Assembly: GCF_030317105.1 (NCBI RefSeq)
Contig: NZ_JASZYG010000005.1
Coordinates: 248,001 to 312,000, forward strand
Length of the DNA stretch: 64,000 nucleotides
Reading direction: 5' to 3'
Origin: Variovorax brevis
GTDB lineage: Bacteria > Pseudomonadota > Gammaproteobacteria > Burkholderiales > Burkholderiaceae_C
How positions within the stretch are numbered: position 1 is the first letter of the stretch; each line of letters begins with the position of its first letter. The position numbers and the translations under genes are program-made. Below the pieces are notes generated by a model. The model saw only the letters and a list, made by a program, of their open reading frames with translations, was not told the DNA's origin and did no database searches. Positions 45,343 through 53,846 of the stretch are shown here, piece by piece.

Positions 45343-45368
45343 ACACTCATCAACAAAGGAGCTTCACA

Positions 45369-46409
45369 GTGTCGGGACCCAGCAGAAAACACACCGCCTT
45401 CCAGGCCTTGCCGGTGGTGGACATCACCAGCCTCCATTCCCCCCATCTGCACGAACGCCAGCAGGCCGCCGACCAGCTCGGCCAAGCCGCACGCGATGCG
45501 GGCTTCTTCTATCTCACGGGCCATCGCGTCAGCGAGTGCAGCATCGAGGCACTCATCGAACGCGCGAAGGCCTACTTCGCGCAGCCGCATGAAGTGAAGA
45601 TGCGCAACTACATCGGCGAATCGACCAACCACAGCGGCTACGTGCCGGAAGGCGAAGAGCGCTTCAGCGAGAACGTGATCGACCGCAAGGAAGCGTACGA
45701 CGTCGGCTTTGACCATGAGTCGGTGGAAGGACGCAGGCCGCTGCTGGGGCCCAACCGCTGGCCCGAGATGCCCGGCTTCAGGGAGGACGTCAGCGCCTAC
45801 TACAAGGAAGTGCTGGCCCTGAGCAAGCTGCTGTTCCGCGGCTTTGCACTCGCGCTCGGCGTGGAAGAAGACCGCCTGGTGCGCCACGTGAACCAGCCGC
45901 CGAGCCAACTGCGTTTGATCCACTACCCCTTCGACGAAGTGCCGAAGGGCGAAGGGCAAGGCATCGGCTCGCACACCGACTACGAGTGCTTCACCATCTT
46001 GCTGCCGACCGCGCCGGGGCTGGAAGTCATCAACGGGGCGGGCGAATGGATTTCCGTGCCGGTGATGCCGGGCGCCTTCGTCATCAACATCGGCGACATG
46101 CTCGAAGTGCTGTCCAACGGCGCCTTCGTGGCCACGCGCCATCGCGTGCGCAAGGTGCCGCAAGAGCGCTATTCCTTTCCGCTCTTCTGCGCCTGCGACT
46201 ACGACACCGTCATCGAACCCATCGTGCCGCGCGCTGCGCAGGACGGCCCGAGCCCCTACACGCCGTTGAATTGCGGCGACCACATCTACGCGCAAACGCA
46301 GCAGACCTTCACCTACCTCAAGCAACGCATCGCACGCGGCGAGCTGAAGCTGCCCGAGGGCGCGCGCACGGTGGACAGCTTCGGCCGCAAGGCAGAGGTG
46401 GTGCTGTGA
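45369..46409 (+). CDS. 2-oxoglutarate/Fe(II)-dependent oxygenase (isopenicillin-N-synthase family)
   Basis: 346 residues from a GTG at 45369 with AAGGAG seven bases upstream. N-terminal DIOX_N part LPVVDITSL..ARDAGFFYLTGHRV; double-stranded beta-helix with iron ligands His202 and Asp204 (GSHTDYECFTILLPT) and His258 (ATRHRV), and the 2-oxoglutarate Arg267-x-Ser269 (ERYSFPLF). All catalytic residues are intact. The family includes ethylene-forming enzyme, which releases guanidine from arginine, but identity here cannot be claimed. It leads a plus-strand unit behind the candidate guanidine-II riboswitch and is head to head with the guanidine operon. I infer hydroxylation of an N-substituted guanidine. 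The next gene overlaps by one base. Confidence 0.9.
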   Translation: MSGPSRKHTAFQALPVVDITSLHSPHLHERQQAADQLGQAARDAGFFYLTGHRVSECSIEALIERAKAYFAQPHEVKMRNYIGESTNHSGYVPEGEERFSENVIDRKEAYDVGFDHESVEGRRPLLGPNRWPEMPGFREDVSAYYKEVLALSKLLFRGFALALGVEEDRLVRHVNQPPSQLRLIHYPFDEVPKGEGQGIGSHTDYECFTILLPTAPGLEVINGAGEWISVPVMPGAFVINIGDMLEVLSNGAFVATRHRVRKVPQERYSFPLFCACDYDTVIEPIVPRAAQDGPSPYTPLNCGDHIYAQTQQTFTYLKQRIARGELKLPEGARTVDSFGRKAEVVL

Positions 46410-47347
46410 TGCACTTGCTCGAACTCATCGAGCGCCACCCGCGCCGTCCGGCGCAACAAGTGCCCGAGTGGATGATGGGCCTGTATCGCCGTCACTGCAT
46501 CGCCTTTGCCGATGGCAGCAGCGACATCGAGACGCAGGTGTTCTGGCTGCAGAGCCGAAATTTCTCGATCGACCTTCGCCTGCCGCGCAATGACGGGTTG
46601 GTCGCGTTGGCAAAGCCGTGGGCGGCGTATTCGAAGGCCGAACTGGAAGTGCTCGGCAACTACGAGGGATGGGTTGCCGAATCGGTATGGGATGGCGCGC
46701 AACTCGTGTGGCGCGAACCCACTGCCCTGCAGCTGCACGATCGCTGGCCCGAGCCGGCGCCCTTGCAGCGCGTTGGCAACTGCATGGTCGAGTTCGCGCC
46801 GAGCGGTGCGTACGTCGAGGATTGGCGCCTGCAGCCTTCGGCGCCCGGTCCGCTGGTGGGCCTGCGCCTGCTGGAAGAGAAGGAGATGGGCACCGGCCGC
46901 GTGCTGCACCGCGGCGGCGGCCTCATCGTCAGCGGCAAGCACGCGGGGCTTGTGCTCGGGCGCGTGGAGCCACCCGCCGGGCAGGGTTCATTCCTCGAAC
47001 AGGTGCTGACGGCCGCAGGCAACGAGCAGGGCTTGCGTGGCCTGTTCAACTTCGAAACTTCCATCGCCCGCGGCTCCGTGCAGGACGGTTTCATCACCAC
47101 GCATTCGACGCTGCCCGGTCGTGTGGGGCAGCCGGTCTTCGCGCTCGATGGCTTCAGCGTGGACGCCGACGGCATCGTGCATCAGTTGGTGAAGCGCGGC
47201 GGCATCACGTGCGAGCGCCGCTTCGAAGTCGATGTGATCAAGGCCGGCATGGCATGGCCGCAGTCCACTGCGCAAACGGATTCGGCACGCGACTGGCGAC
47301 ATCGCGAATCGGCCACGCTCGGCCGCTACACGCATTCATTGATCTGA
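46409..47347 (+). CDS. conserved hypothetical protein of the oxygenase operon
   Basis: 312 residues; the ATG at 46409 shares one base with the oxygenase stop (TGATG), so translation is coupled. No domain recognised. The sequence is rich in aromatic and acidic residues. LRLLEEKEMGTGRVLHRGGGLIVSGKHAGLVLGRVEPPAGQ in the middle and GFSVDADGIVHQLVKRGG near the end look like beta-sheet barrels of the lipocalin type, but that is only an impression. No signal peptide. Its place suggests a protein working with the oxygenase on the same guanidine-related compound. Confidence 0.72.
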   Translation: MHLLELIERHPRRPAQQVPEWMMGLYRRHCIAFADGSSDIETQVFWLQSRNFSIDLRLPRNDGLVALAKPWAAYSKAELEVLGNYEGWVAESVWDGAQLVWREPTALQLHDRWPEPAPLQRVGNCMVEFAPSGAYVEDWRLQPSAPGPLVGLRLLEEKEMGTGRVLHRGGGLIVSGKHAGLVLGRVEPPAGQGSFLEQVLTAAGNEQGLRGLFNFETSIARGSVQDGFITTHSTLPGRVGQPVFALDGFSVDADGIVHQLVKRGGITCERRFEVDVIKAGMAWPQSTAQTDSARDWRHRESATLGRYTHSLI

Positions 47348-47358
47348 AAGGACGTCCC

Positions 47359-47481
47359 ATGCCCAACAACCCCATCGACTCCAAGGATCTCTTCCCCTGC
47401 TGCGCCCGCGCAGGGCTTGCCGTGTTGCTCGCGGACCTGTTTCGCGCACTGCAACGCAAGCGGGCCATGCAGCGGGCCTGA
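47359..47481 (+). CDS. 40-residue small protein of the oxygenase operon
   Basis: From ATG at 47359 to TGA at 47479 with AAAGGA six bases upstream, starting 11 bases after the previous stop. The peptide has an acidic start with a CC pair (DLFPCCARAG), a hydrophobic centre (LAVLLADLF) and a basic end (RKRAMQRA). It could be a small membrane-associated or partner protein. No family known. Its ribosome site, spacing and strand make translation likely; function is open. Confidence 0.5.
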   Translation: MPNNPIDSKDLFPCCARAGLAVLLADLFRALQRKRAMQRA

Positions 47482-47550
47482 ACGTCGAGTACCGGGCTGC
47501 GAGCATGAGGCAGCGCTCACGTGGTAGCGTGACGCCAAGCCAGGCTCCAA

Positions 47551-47997
47551 ATGTTCAAGCACATCCTCGTCGCCACCGACGGTTCGGCCCTTGCCACGCG
47601 AGCCGTCGCCTCTGCCATTGAACTGGCCAGCGTGCACGGTGCGCAGCTGCTGGTGCTGACGGTGGTGCCGGTCTACCCCGAAAGCAACTTCGTCGGCGGC
47701 AGCGCCATCTTCGACGCGAAGGACATGGGACGCATCGAGCAGGGTCTCGCCCAGGATGCACAGGCGCTGATGGAGCAGGCCGCGCAGTCCGCCGCGGACC
47801 GGGGCGTCAAGGCCGGGACGGTGGTGATGCATTCCGACGCGGTGGGCGAAACGATCATCGCCGCGGCAAGAAAGCACCAGTGCGACCTGATCGTGATGGC
47901 CTCGCACGGCAGGAAGGGCATCAAGCGCTTGCTGCTGGGCAGCGAAACACAGCGTGTGCTGAGCCGGGCGCAGATTCCTGTGCTGGTCTTGCGTTGA
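47551..47997 (+). CDS. universal stress protein, UspA family
   Basis: 148 residues, a single Usp domain. HILVATDGSALATRAV is the N-terminal nucleotide-binding strand and MASHGRKGIKRLLLGSETQRVL a near-consensus G-2x-G-9x-GS ATP motif with Ala in the first position. It binds ATP and helps stress survival by means not known in detail. It lies 69 bases after the small protein on the same strand, so it may be co-transcribed or have its own promoter. Converges with the PaaI-like gene. Confidence 0.92.
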   Translation: MFKHILVATDGSALATRAVASAIELASVHGAQLLVLTVVPVYPESNFVGGSAIFDAKDMGRIEQGLAQDAQALMEQAAQSAADRGVKAGTVVMHSDAVGETIIAAARKHQCDLIVMASHGRKGIKRLLLGSETQRVLSRAQIPVLVLR

Positions 47998-48092
47998 GTG
48001 ATGCGCTGGCGTGCGGCAATGGCGTGAATGCCGCAAGGCGCATGTCGCTGCACGGGACTTCTGCCCCGAAGCCCGTTTGAGTGCCCGCCGAC

Positions 48093-48533
48093 TCAGCGCG
48101 TCCCCGGCACGCTCATGACAAAGATCCCGCTCGCACGCAGCACCAAGCGCTCGCCCACCTTCAGCAGGCAACTCGCGTTGGTGAGCCGCCCGCCCACCTT
48201 GTGGACGTCGACATGCGCTTCGAGCCAGTCACCTTCACGCACGGCGCCGATGTAGTCCACGCTCAGGCTTGCCGTCGCAGGCGGCGCCGGCAGGCTCAGT
48301 TGGCGTCGCAGCACCGCCCCGAATGCCGTGTCGGCCAGCGTCGCCAGGAAGCCGCCGTGCACGATGCCGATGGAATTGAGATGGTCGGGCGTGATGCGCG
48401 TGGCGAGCACCGGCCGTTCGTCGTGCAGGAAGAAGGGGCCGACCAATCGCACGAAGCCGCGGTCCAATGTCTTGAGGGTGGTGTATCCGGGCGGGGCGTC
48501 GGCCGACGCAGCGCCGTTGTCTGCGGTGTTCAT
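48093..48533 (-). CDS. PaaI family thioesterase
   Basis: 146 residues of hotdog fold. HLNSIGIVHGGFLATLADTAFGAVLRR carries the HGG-x..D(E) active-site loop of PaaI-type thioesterases; LSVDYIGAVREGDWLEAHVDVHKVGGRLTNASCLL is the following central strand pair. It hydrolyses acyl-CoA esters, often phenylacetyl or hydroxyphenylacetyl-CoA in relatives. The start ATG at 48533 gives the usual N-terminal length. Divergent from the transglutaminase-like gene (185 bases between). Confidence 0.9.
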   Translation of the reverse strand: MNTADNGAASADAPPGYTTLKTLDRGFVRLVGPFFLHDERPVLATRITPDHLNSIGIVHGGFLATLADTAFGAVLRRQLSLPAPPATASLSVDYIGAVREGDWLEAHVDVHKVGGRLTNASCLLKVGERLVLRASGIFVMSVPGTR

Positions 48534-48718
48534 GCAGTCATTGTGACGCGCCGACACACCGGTTTGCCGTGCCGCGGCGACTCGCTGCCTCGATCCATCC
48601 GGGCGCAGCGCACTCCGGCGGCGTGGATCTTGCAATTTCATCGCTCCGCCTACGCGCCGCCCGGCACATCGGCCCTATAACCGCTTGACACGCCCGCCGT
48701 TGTCGAAGGACCTCCCCC

Positions 48719-49510
48719 ATGAGAATCCATGCCGAATGCAAGATGACCGTCAAGGCCGCGGAGGACTGCCCCGTGGTGGCCATGATGCGTCCTCGCAGTG
48801 GCGAGGCGCAGTGGATGGTGAGCGAGGTCTACGAAATGCGGCCGTGGGTGCCAACGACCGAATACGTCGACCCGTACGGCAACCTGTGCCAGCGCCTGAC
48901 CATTCCCGCCGGCGAGATGCGCATCGAAGTCAGCACGGTGATGGAGACCGAAGAGCACATCGCCGTCGCACCCGATGCGGGCGTCACGCCGATTGCCCGC
49001 CTGCCTTCGGACGTGCTCGTGTTCCTGCTCCAGAGCCGCTACTGCCCGTCCGACAAGATGGAAGACCGCGCCAGGGAGATCACCCAAGGCGTCGATCCCG
49101 GCTATGCGCAAGTGGAGGCCATCCGCGCGTGGATCCACGAGAACGTGGAATACAAGTACGGCGTGAGCGATGGCAGCACCGATGCGCTGGACACGCTCGA
49201 CGCCGGCTCCGGCGTGTGCCGCGACTTCGCCCACATCGGTGTGGCGCTGTGCCGCGCGCTGCGCATCCCGGCGCGCATAGTGGTGGGCTATCTGTACGAA
49301 CTCGACCCGATGGACATGCACGCCTGGTTCGAAGCCTACGTTGGCGGGCGCTGGTACACCTTCGACGCCACGCAGGCCGAGCCGCGCGGAGGCCGCATCG
49401 TCGTGGCCTATGGCCGCGATGCGGCGGACGTGGCCTTTCTCTCCAATTACGGCCCGCTCGAAATGGGCGACATGAAAGTCAGCGTGCACTGCGTAGGTCC
49501 CGCGCGCTGA
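48719..49510 (+). CDS. transglutaminase-like cysteine protease-fold protein
   Basis: 263 residues. The papain-like triad is visible: Cys167 (GSGVCRDFAHIGVALCRAL), His201 (DMHAWFEAYV) and Asp216 (TFDATQ). The N-terminal beta part (HAECKMTVKAAEDCPVVAMMRPRSG) is typical of this bacterial group. Members may act as proteases, amidases or isopeptidases; no specific substrate known. Starts at ATG 48719, 185 bases from the thioesterase start. The hybrid kinase follows after 160 bases with no terminator seen. Confidence 0.88.
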   Translation: MRIHAECKMTVKAAEDCPVVAMMRPRSGEAQWMVSEVYEMRPWVPTTEYVDPYGNLCQRLTIPAGEMRIEVSTVMETEEHIAVAPDAGVTPIARLPSDVLVFLLQSRYCPSDKMEDRAREITQGVDPGYAQVEAIRAWIHENVEYKYGVSDGSTDALDTLDAGSGVCRDFAHIGVALCRALRIPARIVVGYLYELDPMDMHAWFEAYVGGRWYTFDATQAEPRGGRIVVAYGRDAADVAFLSNYGPLEMGDMKVSVHCVGPAR

Positions 49511-49670
49511 AAACGCCAGACGCGCGATGGCTTGGGGTGGCGGTTCCCAAGGCGGCAAGCGCCGGAACACTTGGCGCAAGGCGAATCCGGCTCGACGGCG
49601 CGGCCCCGGCTGACGCAAGGGCGGGCGCTTTTCGAACAAGAATACCGGACCCTTCCTCCACCCGCAACCC

Positions 49671-52600
49671 ATGGCAATCCACCAAGCCGAAAGTACCTGG
49701 CCCTTCCTGACCGGAGGCGGGCAACTCGCTGGACTGATTGCCGGCCGCGACTGGAGCCGCACCCCGGTCGGCCCGCTTGGCGACTGGCCGCCTCACATGA
49801 AAGCCGCCACCGCGCTCATGCTGCGCTCGGTGGTGCCCATCGTCATGCTGTGGGGCGAAGACGGTGTCATGGTCTACAACGACGCCTATTCCGTCTTTGC
49901 CGGACAGCGCCATCCGCAGCTGCTCGGCTCCAACGTTCGCGAAGGCTGGGACGAAGTCGCCGACTTCAACGACAACGTCATGAAAGTCGGCCTCGCGGGC
50001 GGAACGCTGAGCTACACCGACCAGGAACTCACCCTCTACCGGAACGGCAAGGCCGAGCGCGTGTGGATGAACCTGGACTATTCGCCATTGCTGGACGACG
50101 GCGGCATGCCCGTCGGCGTCATGGCCATCGTCGTGGAGACGACAGAAAAGGTCATCGCGGAACGCCACATGCTGCGCGAGAGCGAGCGCTTCGAACAGCT
50201 TTTCGAGCAGGCGCCGGGCTTCATGGCCATGCTCGCCGGGCCGCATCACCGCTTCGTGTTCGCCAATCCGGCGTATCAGCGTCTGACCGGTCATCGCCAG
50301 CTGATGGGTCGCACCGTGGCGCAGGCGCTGCCCGACGCGGCGGCTCAGGGCTATGTCGACCTGCTCGACAAGGTCTACGCGACCGGAGAGGCCTTTACCG
50401 CGCACGGCTCCCGCTACGCCATGCAGGTGCATGAAGACGGCCCGGTACAGGACCGCTATGTCGACTTCGTGTTCCAGCCCATCCGCGATGCGACCGACAC
50501 CGTCACGGGCATCTTTGTCGAGGGCGTGGACGTCACCGCGCGGCTGGCGTCGGAGACGGCGCGGCGAGAAAGCGATGCGCGCCTGGCGCTCGTCATCGAA
50601 GGCGCGAAAGACCACGCGATATTGGCGACGGATGCGCTGGGTTTCGTCACCGACTGGTCGGCCGGCGCCGAGGCCATCTTCGGCTGGAGCGCCAAGGAAA
50701 TCGTTGGGCGCACCGCTTCCACGCTCTTCACGCCCGAAGATCGCGCCCGGCGCGCGGACGTGATGGAACTGGAGACAGCCGCGCGCGAGGGTTGCGCCAC
50801 CGACGAGCGCTGGCATCTGCGCAAGGACGGCACGCGCGTGTACATGAACGGTTCCGTGCGCCCCCTGCCAAATGATGCGCACGGCCGGCCCCGCGGCTTC
50901 CTGAAGATTGCGCGGGACGAGACGGCGCGCAAGCTCGCGCTGGGTTTCTCGGACGCGCTGGCCTCGCTGCCCGAGCGCCTGCTCGATCTGGATGCCCCCG
51001 CGGACATCACCTTTGCCTCCCTGCGGCTGCTTGGCGAGACATTGAGCGCGAGCCGGGTGGGGTTCGGCACCATCGACGCCGTGGCCGACACCCTGCATGT
51101 CGAGCGCGACTGGACGGCGCCCGGCGTGCAAAGCCTGGCCGGCGTCACCCCGCTGCGCGACTACGGCTCCTTCATCGACAGCCTGAAGCGCAACGAATTC
51201 ATCAACATCGCCGATGTGCGCGAAGACGCGCGAACGTCCTCCGCCGCGCCTGCGCTGGAAGCACTCGACAGCCGCGCTTTCGTGAACGTGCCGGTGATGG
51301 AGCAGGGCGTGCTGGTGGCGGTGCTTTACGTCAACAACACCAGCGTGCGCCCCTGGACGCCCGAGGAACTGGCCTTTGTGCGCGAGATGGCCGAGCGCAC
51401 GCGTTCAGCCGCCGAACGCGCGCGCGGCGTGGTGGCGCTGCGCCTGAGCGAAGTCCAACTGCGCGAGGCCAACGAGACGCTGGAGGCCAATGTGCGCGCG
51501 CGCACAAAGGAACTGATGGCCGCCGAGGAAGCGCTTCGCCAGTCGCAGAAGATGGAAGCCATCGGCCAGCTCACCGGCGGCATTGCGCACGACTTCAACA
51601 ACCTGCTGGGCGGCATGAGCACCAGCCTGCAGGTGCTCGAGCGGCGCATCGCCGCGGGCAAGTTCGACAACTCCGCGCGCTACCTCGGCATGGCGCAGGA
51701 TTCGGTGCGCCGCGCGGCCGCACTCACGCATCGCCTGCTGGCCTTTTCACGGCGCCAGACGCTGGACCCGAAGGCGGTCGACGCCAACCGGCTGATCGGC
51801 GGCATGGAAGACCTGATCCGTCGCACCATGGGGCCGAGTGTCGAGGTCGAAGTGGTTGGCGCGGGCGGCCTGTGGTCCATCAAGGTCGACCCCTCGCAAC
51901 TGGAGAACACGCTGCTCAACCTGTGCATCAACGCGCGCGACGCGATGGCGCCCAACGGCGGCAGGCTCACCATCGAGACGGCCAACAAATGGCTGGACCA
52001 GCGCGCGGCCTCGGAGCGCGATTTGCCCACCGGCCAATACATCTCGATTTGCGTGACCGACACCGGCGCGGGCATGTCGGCCGAAACCATTGCGCGCGCT
52101 TTCGATCCGTTCTTCACGACCAAGCCGATGGGGCAGGGCACGGGCCTGGGCCTGTCGATGGTCTACGGCTTCGTCAGGCAATCGGGCGGGCAGGTGCGCG
52201 TGTATTCGGAACTGGGCAAGGGCACGACCATGTGCCTCTACCTGCCACGCCATCTGGGCAGTGCGGAGGCAGACCCCGAACAGCCGGACGATGAAGCGGC
52301 GGAGCCGGGCGATGGCGAAACCGTGCTGGTGATCGAGGACGAAGCGACCATCCGCATGCTGATCGTCGAAGAGCTGGAGGGCGCCGGCTACCGCGTGCTG
52401 TCGGCCGAAGACGCACCCGGCGGGCTGCGCCTGCTGCAGTCGGATGCGCGCATCGACCTGCTGCTGACGGACGTGGGATTGCCGGGTGGCCTGAACGGCC
52501 GCCAGGTGGCCGATGCAGGGCGCGTCGCCCGGCCGCAGCTCAAGGTGCTGTTCATCACCGGCTACGCGGAGAATGCGGCGGTGGGCAATGGGCTGCTGGA

Positions 52601-52679
52601 GCCGGGCATGGAGGTGATCACCAAGCCCTTCGACATTGCGGCGCTGGCGCGCAAGGTGAGGGAGATGGTCGAGCGGTAG
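49671..52679 (+). CDS. soluble hybrid histidine kinase with PAS, GAF and receiver domains
   Basis: 1002 residues without membrane segments. PAS-type regions at about 50-160, 175-290 (FEQAPGFMAMLAGPHHRFVFAN) and 300-415 (ITDWSAGAEAIFGW-like), a GAF at about 425-580, a coiled-coil linker, HisKA with His640 (GGIAHDFNN), HATPase (NLCINARDAM; DTGAGMS; GTGLGLSM) and a C-terminal receiver with Asp934 (LLTDVGLPGG). The GAF part resembles phytochrome- or PAS-linked sensors, but no bilin Cys can be claimed. Starts at ATG 49671. Cytoplasmic sensing is inferred. Converges with the deacetylase-like gene, 14 bases between the stops. Confidence 0.9.
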   Translation: MAIHQAESTWPFLTGGGQLAGLIAGRDWSRTPVGPLGDWPPHMKAATALMLRSVVPIVMLWGEDGVMVYNDAYSVFAGQRHPQLLGSNVREGWDEVADFNDNVMKVGLAGGTLSYTDQELTLYRNGKAERVWMNLDYSPLLDDGGMPVGVMAIVVETTEKVIAERHMLRESERFEQLFEQAPGFMAMLAGPHHRFVFANPAYQRLTGHRQLMGRTVAQALPDAAAQGYVDLLDKVYATGEAFTAHGSRYAMQVHEDGPVQDRYVDFVFQPIRDATDTVTGIFVEGVDVTARLASETARRESDARLALVIEGAKDHAILATDALGFVTDWSAGAEAIFGWSAKEIVGRTASTLFTPEDRARRADVMELETAAREGCATDERWHLRKDGTRVYMNGSVRPLPNDAHGRPRGFLKIARDETARKLALGFSDALASLPERLLDLDAPADITFASLRLLGETLSASRVGFGTIDAVADTLHVERDWTAPGVQSLAGVTPLRDYGSFIDSLKRNEFINIADVREDARTSSAAPALEALDSRAFVNVPVMEQGVLVAVLYVNNTSVRPWTPEELAFVREMAERTRSAAERARGVVALRLSEVQLREANETLEANVRARTKELMAAEEALRQSQKMEAIGQLTGGIAHDFNNLLGGMSTSLQVLERRIAAGKFDNSARYLGMAQDSVRRAAALTHRLLAFSRRQTLDPKAVDANRLIGGMEDLIRRTMGPSVEVEVVGAGGLWSIKVDPSQLENTLLNLCINARDAMAPNGGRLTIETANKWLDQRAASERDLPTGQYISICVTDTGAGMSAETIARAFDPFFTTKPMGQGTGLGLSMVYGFVRQSGGQVRVYSELGKGTTMCLYLPRHLGSAEADPEQPDDEAAEPGDGETVLVIEDEATIRMLIVEELEGAGYRVLSAEDAPGGLRLLQSDARIDLLLTDVGLPGGLNGRQVADAGRVARPQLKVLFITGYAENAAVGNGLLEPGMEVITKPFDIAALARKVREMVER

Positions 52680-52693
52680 GGGCGCCCAGCGCT

Positions 52694-53803
52694 CTACTGC
52701 ACGAATTGCCGCGCCAGCTCGTCGATCAAATCGCGCTGGAAGGCCGCGAAACGTTCGTTGGGCTGCTGCGCCATCGCCAGCTCCAGCATCGGATCGACGA
52801 CGCCGGTGCGCACGTCGGCCAGCGTCTCGACGATCGCGTGGCCGCAGAAGGGCACGTAGGCTTCGGAGTAGCCGCCTTCGTGCACGATCACCAGGCGCCC
52901 GTCGCAGTGGCGCTGCGCGGCCTCCCGCACCAGGCGCGTCATGGCGCGGTAGCTGTCACTGTGCAGCAGCATCCGCGCCAGCGGATCGACCGCGTTCGCG
53001 TCCAGGCCGCTGGCCACCACGATCAGCTCGGGCCGGAAGGCATCCAGGGCGGGCAGGACGATGCGCTCCAAGGCATGCAGGTAGGCGTCGTGCCCGCCGC
53101 CCGGCAGCAGCGGGATGTTGATGTTCGCGCCCAGGCCGGCGCCCGCGCCGCGCTCCTCCGCGCCGCTGTAGCCGGGCGGAAAGCAGCGATCCTGGTGCAG
53201 CGAGATGGTGAGGGTGTTCCGGTCCTCGTAGTAGATCGACTGCGTGCCGTTGCCGTGGTGAACGTCCCAGTCAAGCACCGCGACGCGCTCGATGCCATGT
53301 TTGGCGCGCGCAGCCTCGATCGCGATGGGGATGTTGGCCAGCAGGCAGAAGCCCATCGGCTTGTCGCGCAGGCAGTGATGACCCGGTGGACGCGAGAGCG
53401 AGAAGGCGTTGCGCGAGCGCCGCGACATCACCGAGTCGATCGCGCCGATCGCAAGGCCGGCCGACAGGGCGGCGATCTCGTAGCTGCCTGGACCGAAGGG
53501 CGCGTAGTCGCCGAGGTCGCCGCCGCCGGCATCGCTCAGCGCCTTGAAGCGCGACAGGTATTCGCGTGGATGGATGCGCAGCAGGTCTTCCTCGGTCGCG
53601 GGCGCCGCGCTGCGGATGTCCAGTGAAGCGGCCAGGCCGGACACCTGGATCAGCGAGAGCAAGCGGCGCTTGGATTCGGGCGATTCCGCATAGCCGGCAG
53701 CCGAGGGCGGCTGCACCCAGCCGCCCACCGGCAGGATGAGCGCGTGCATGCCGCCGGTATGCCAGAAGGTGCGTTCGTCGGTGAAGAAGGCAGTCTTGTC
53801 CAT
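52694..53803 (-). CDS. class II histone deacetylase-like / acetylpolyamine amidohydrolase
   Basis: 369 residues of arginase/deacetylase fold. Catalytic His142-His143 (RPPGHHC), zinc ligands Asp180 and His182 (DWDVHHGNGTQ) and Asp268 (SGLDANAVDP), and Tyr312 (HEGGYSE) are all present, so it should be active. Bacterial relatives remove acetyl groups from polyamines or small amides. The ATG at 53803 starts the canonical KTAFFTDERTFWHTG. It follows an MFS carrier gene by 43 bases, which suggests uptake plus deacetylation of one compound, under the divergent LuxR protein. Substrate is inference. Confidence 0.92.
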   Translation of the reverse strand: MDKTAFFTDERTFWHTGGMHALILPVGGWVQPPSAAGYAESPESKRRLLSLIQVSGLAASLDIRSAAPATEEDLLRIHPREYLSRFKALSDAGGGDLGDYAPFGPGSYEIAALSAGLAIGAIDSVMSRRSRNAFSLSRPPGHHCLRDKPMGFCLLANIPIAIEAARAKHGIERVAVLDWDVHHGNGTQSIYYEDRNTLTISLHQDRCFPPGYSGAEERGAGAGLGANINIPLLPGGGHDAYLHALERIVLPALDAFRPELIVVASGLDANAVDPLARMLLHSDSYRAMTRLVREAAQRHCDGRLVIVHEGGYSEAYVPFCGHAIVETLADVRTGVVDPMLELAMAQQPNERFAAFQRDLIDELARQFVQ

Positions 53804-53846
53804 GGGATGTCCTCGAGAAGTGAGTGATGCAGTGGAAGTGAAAGGA

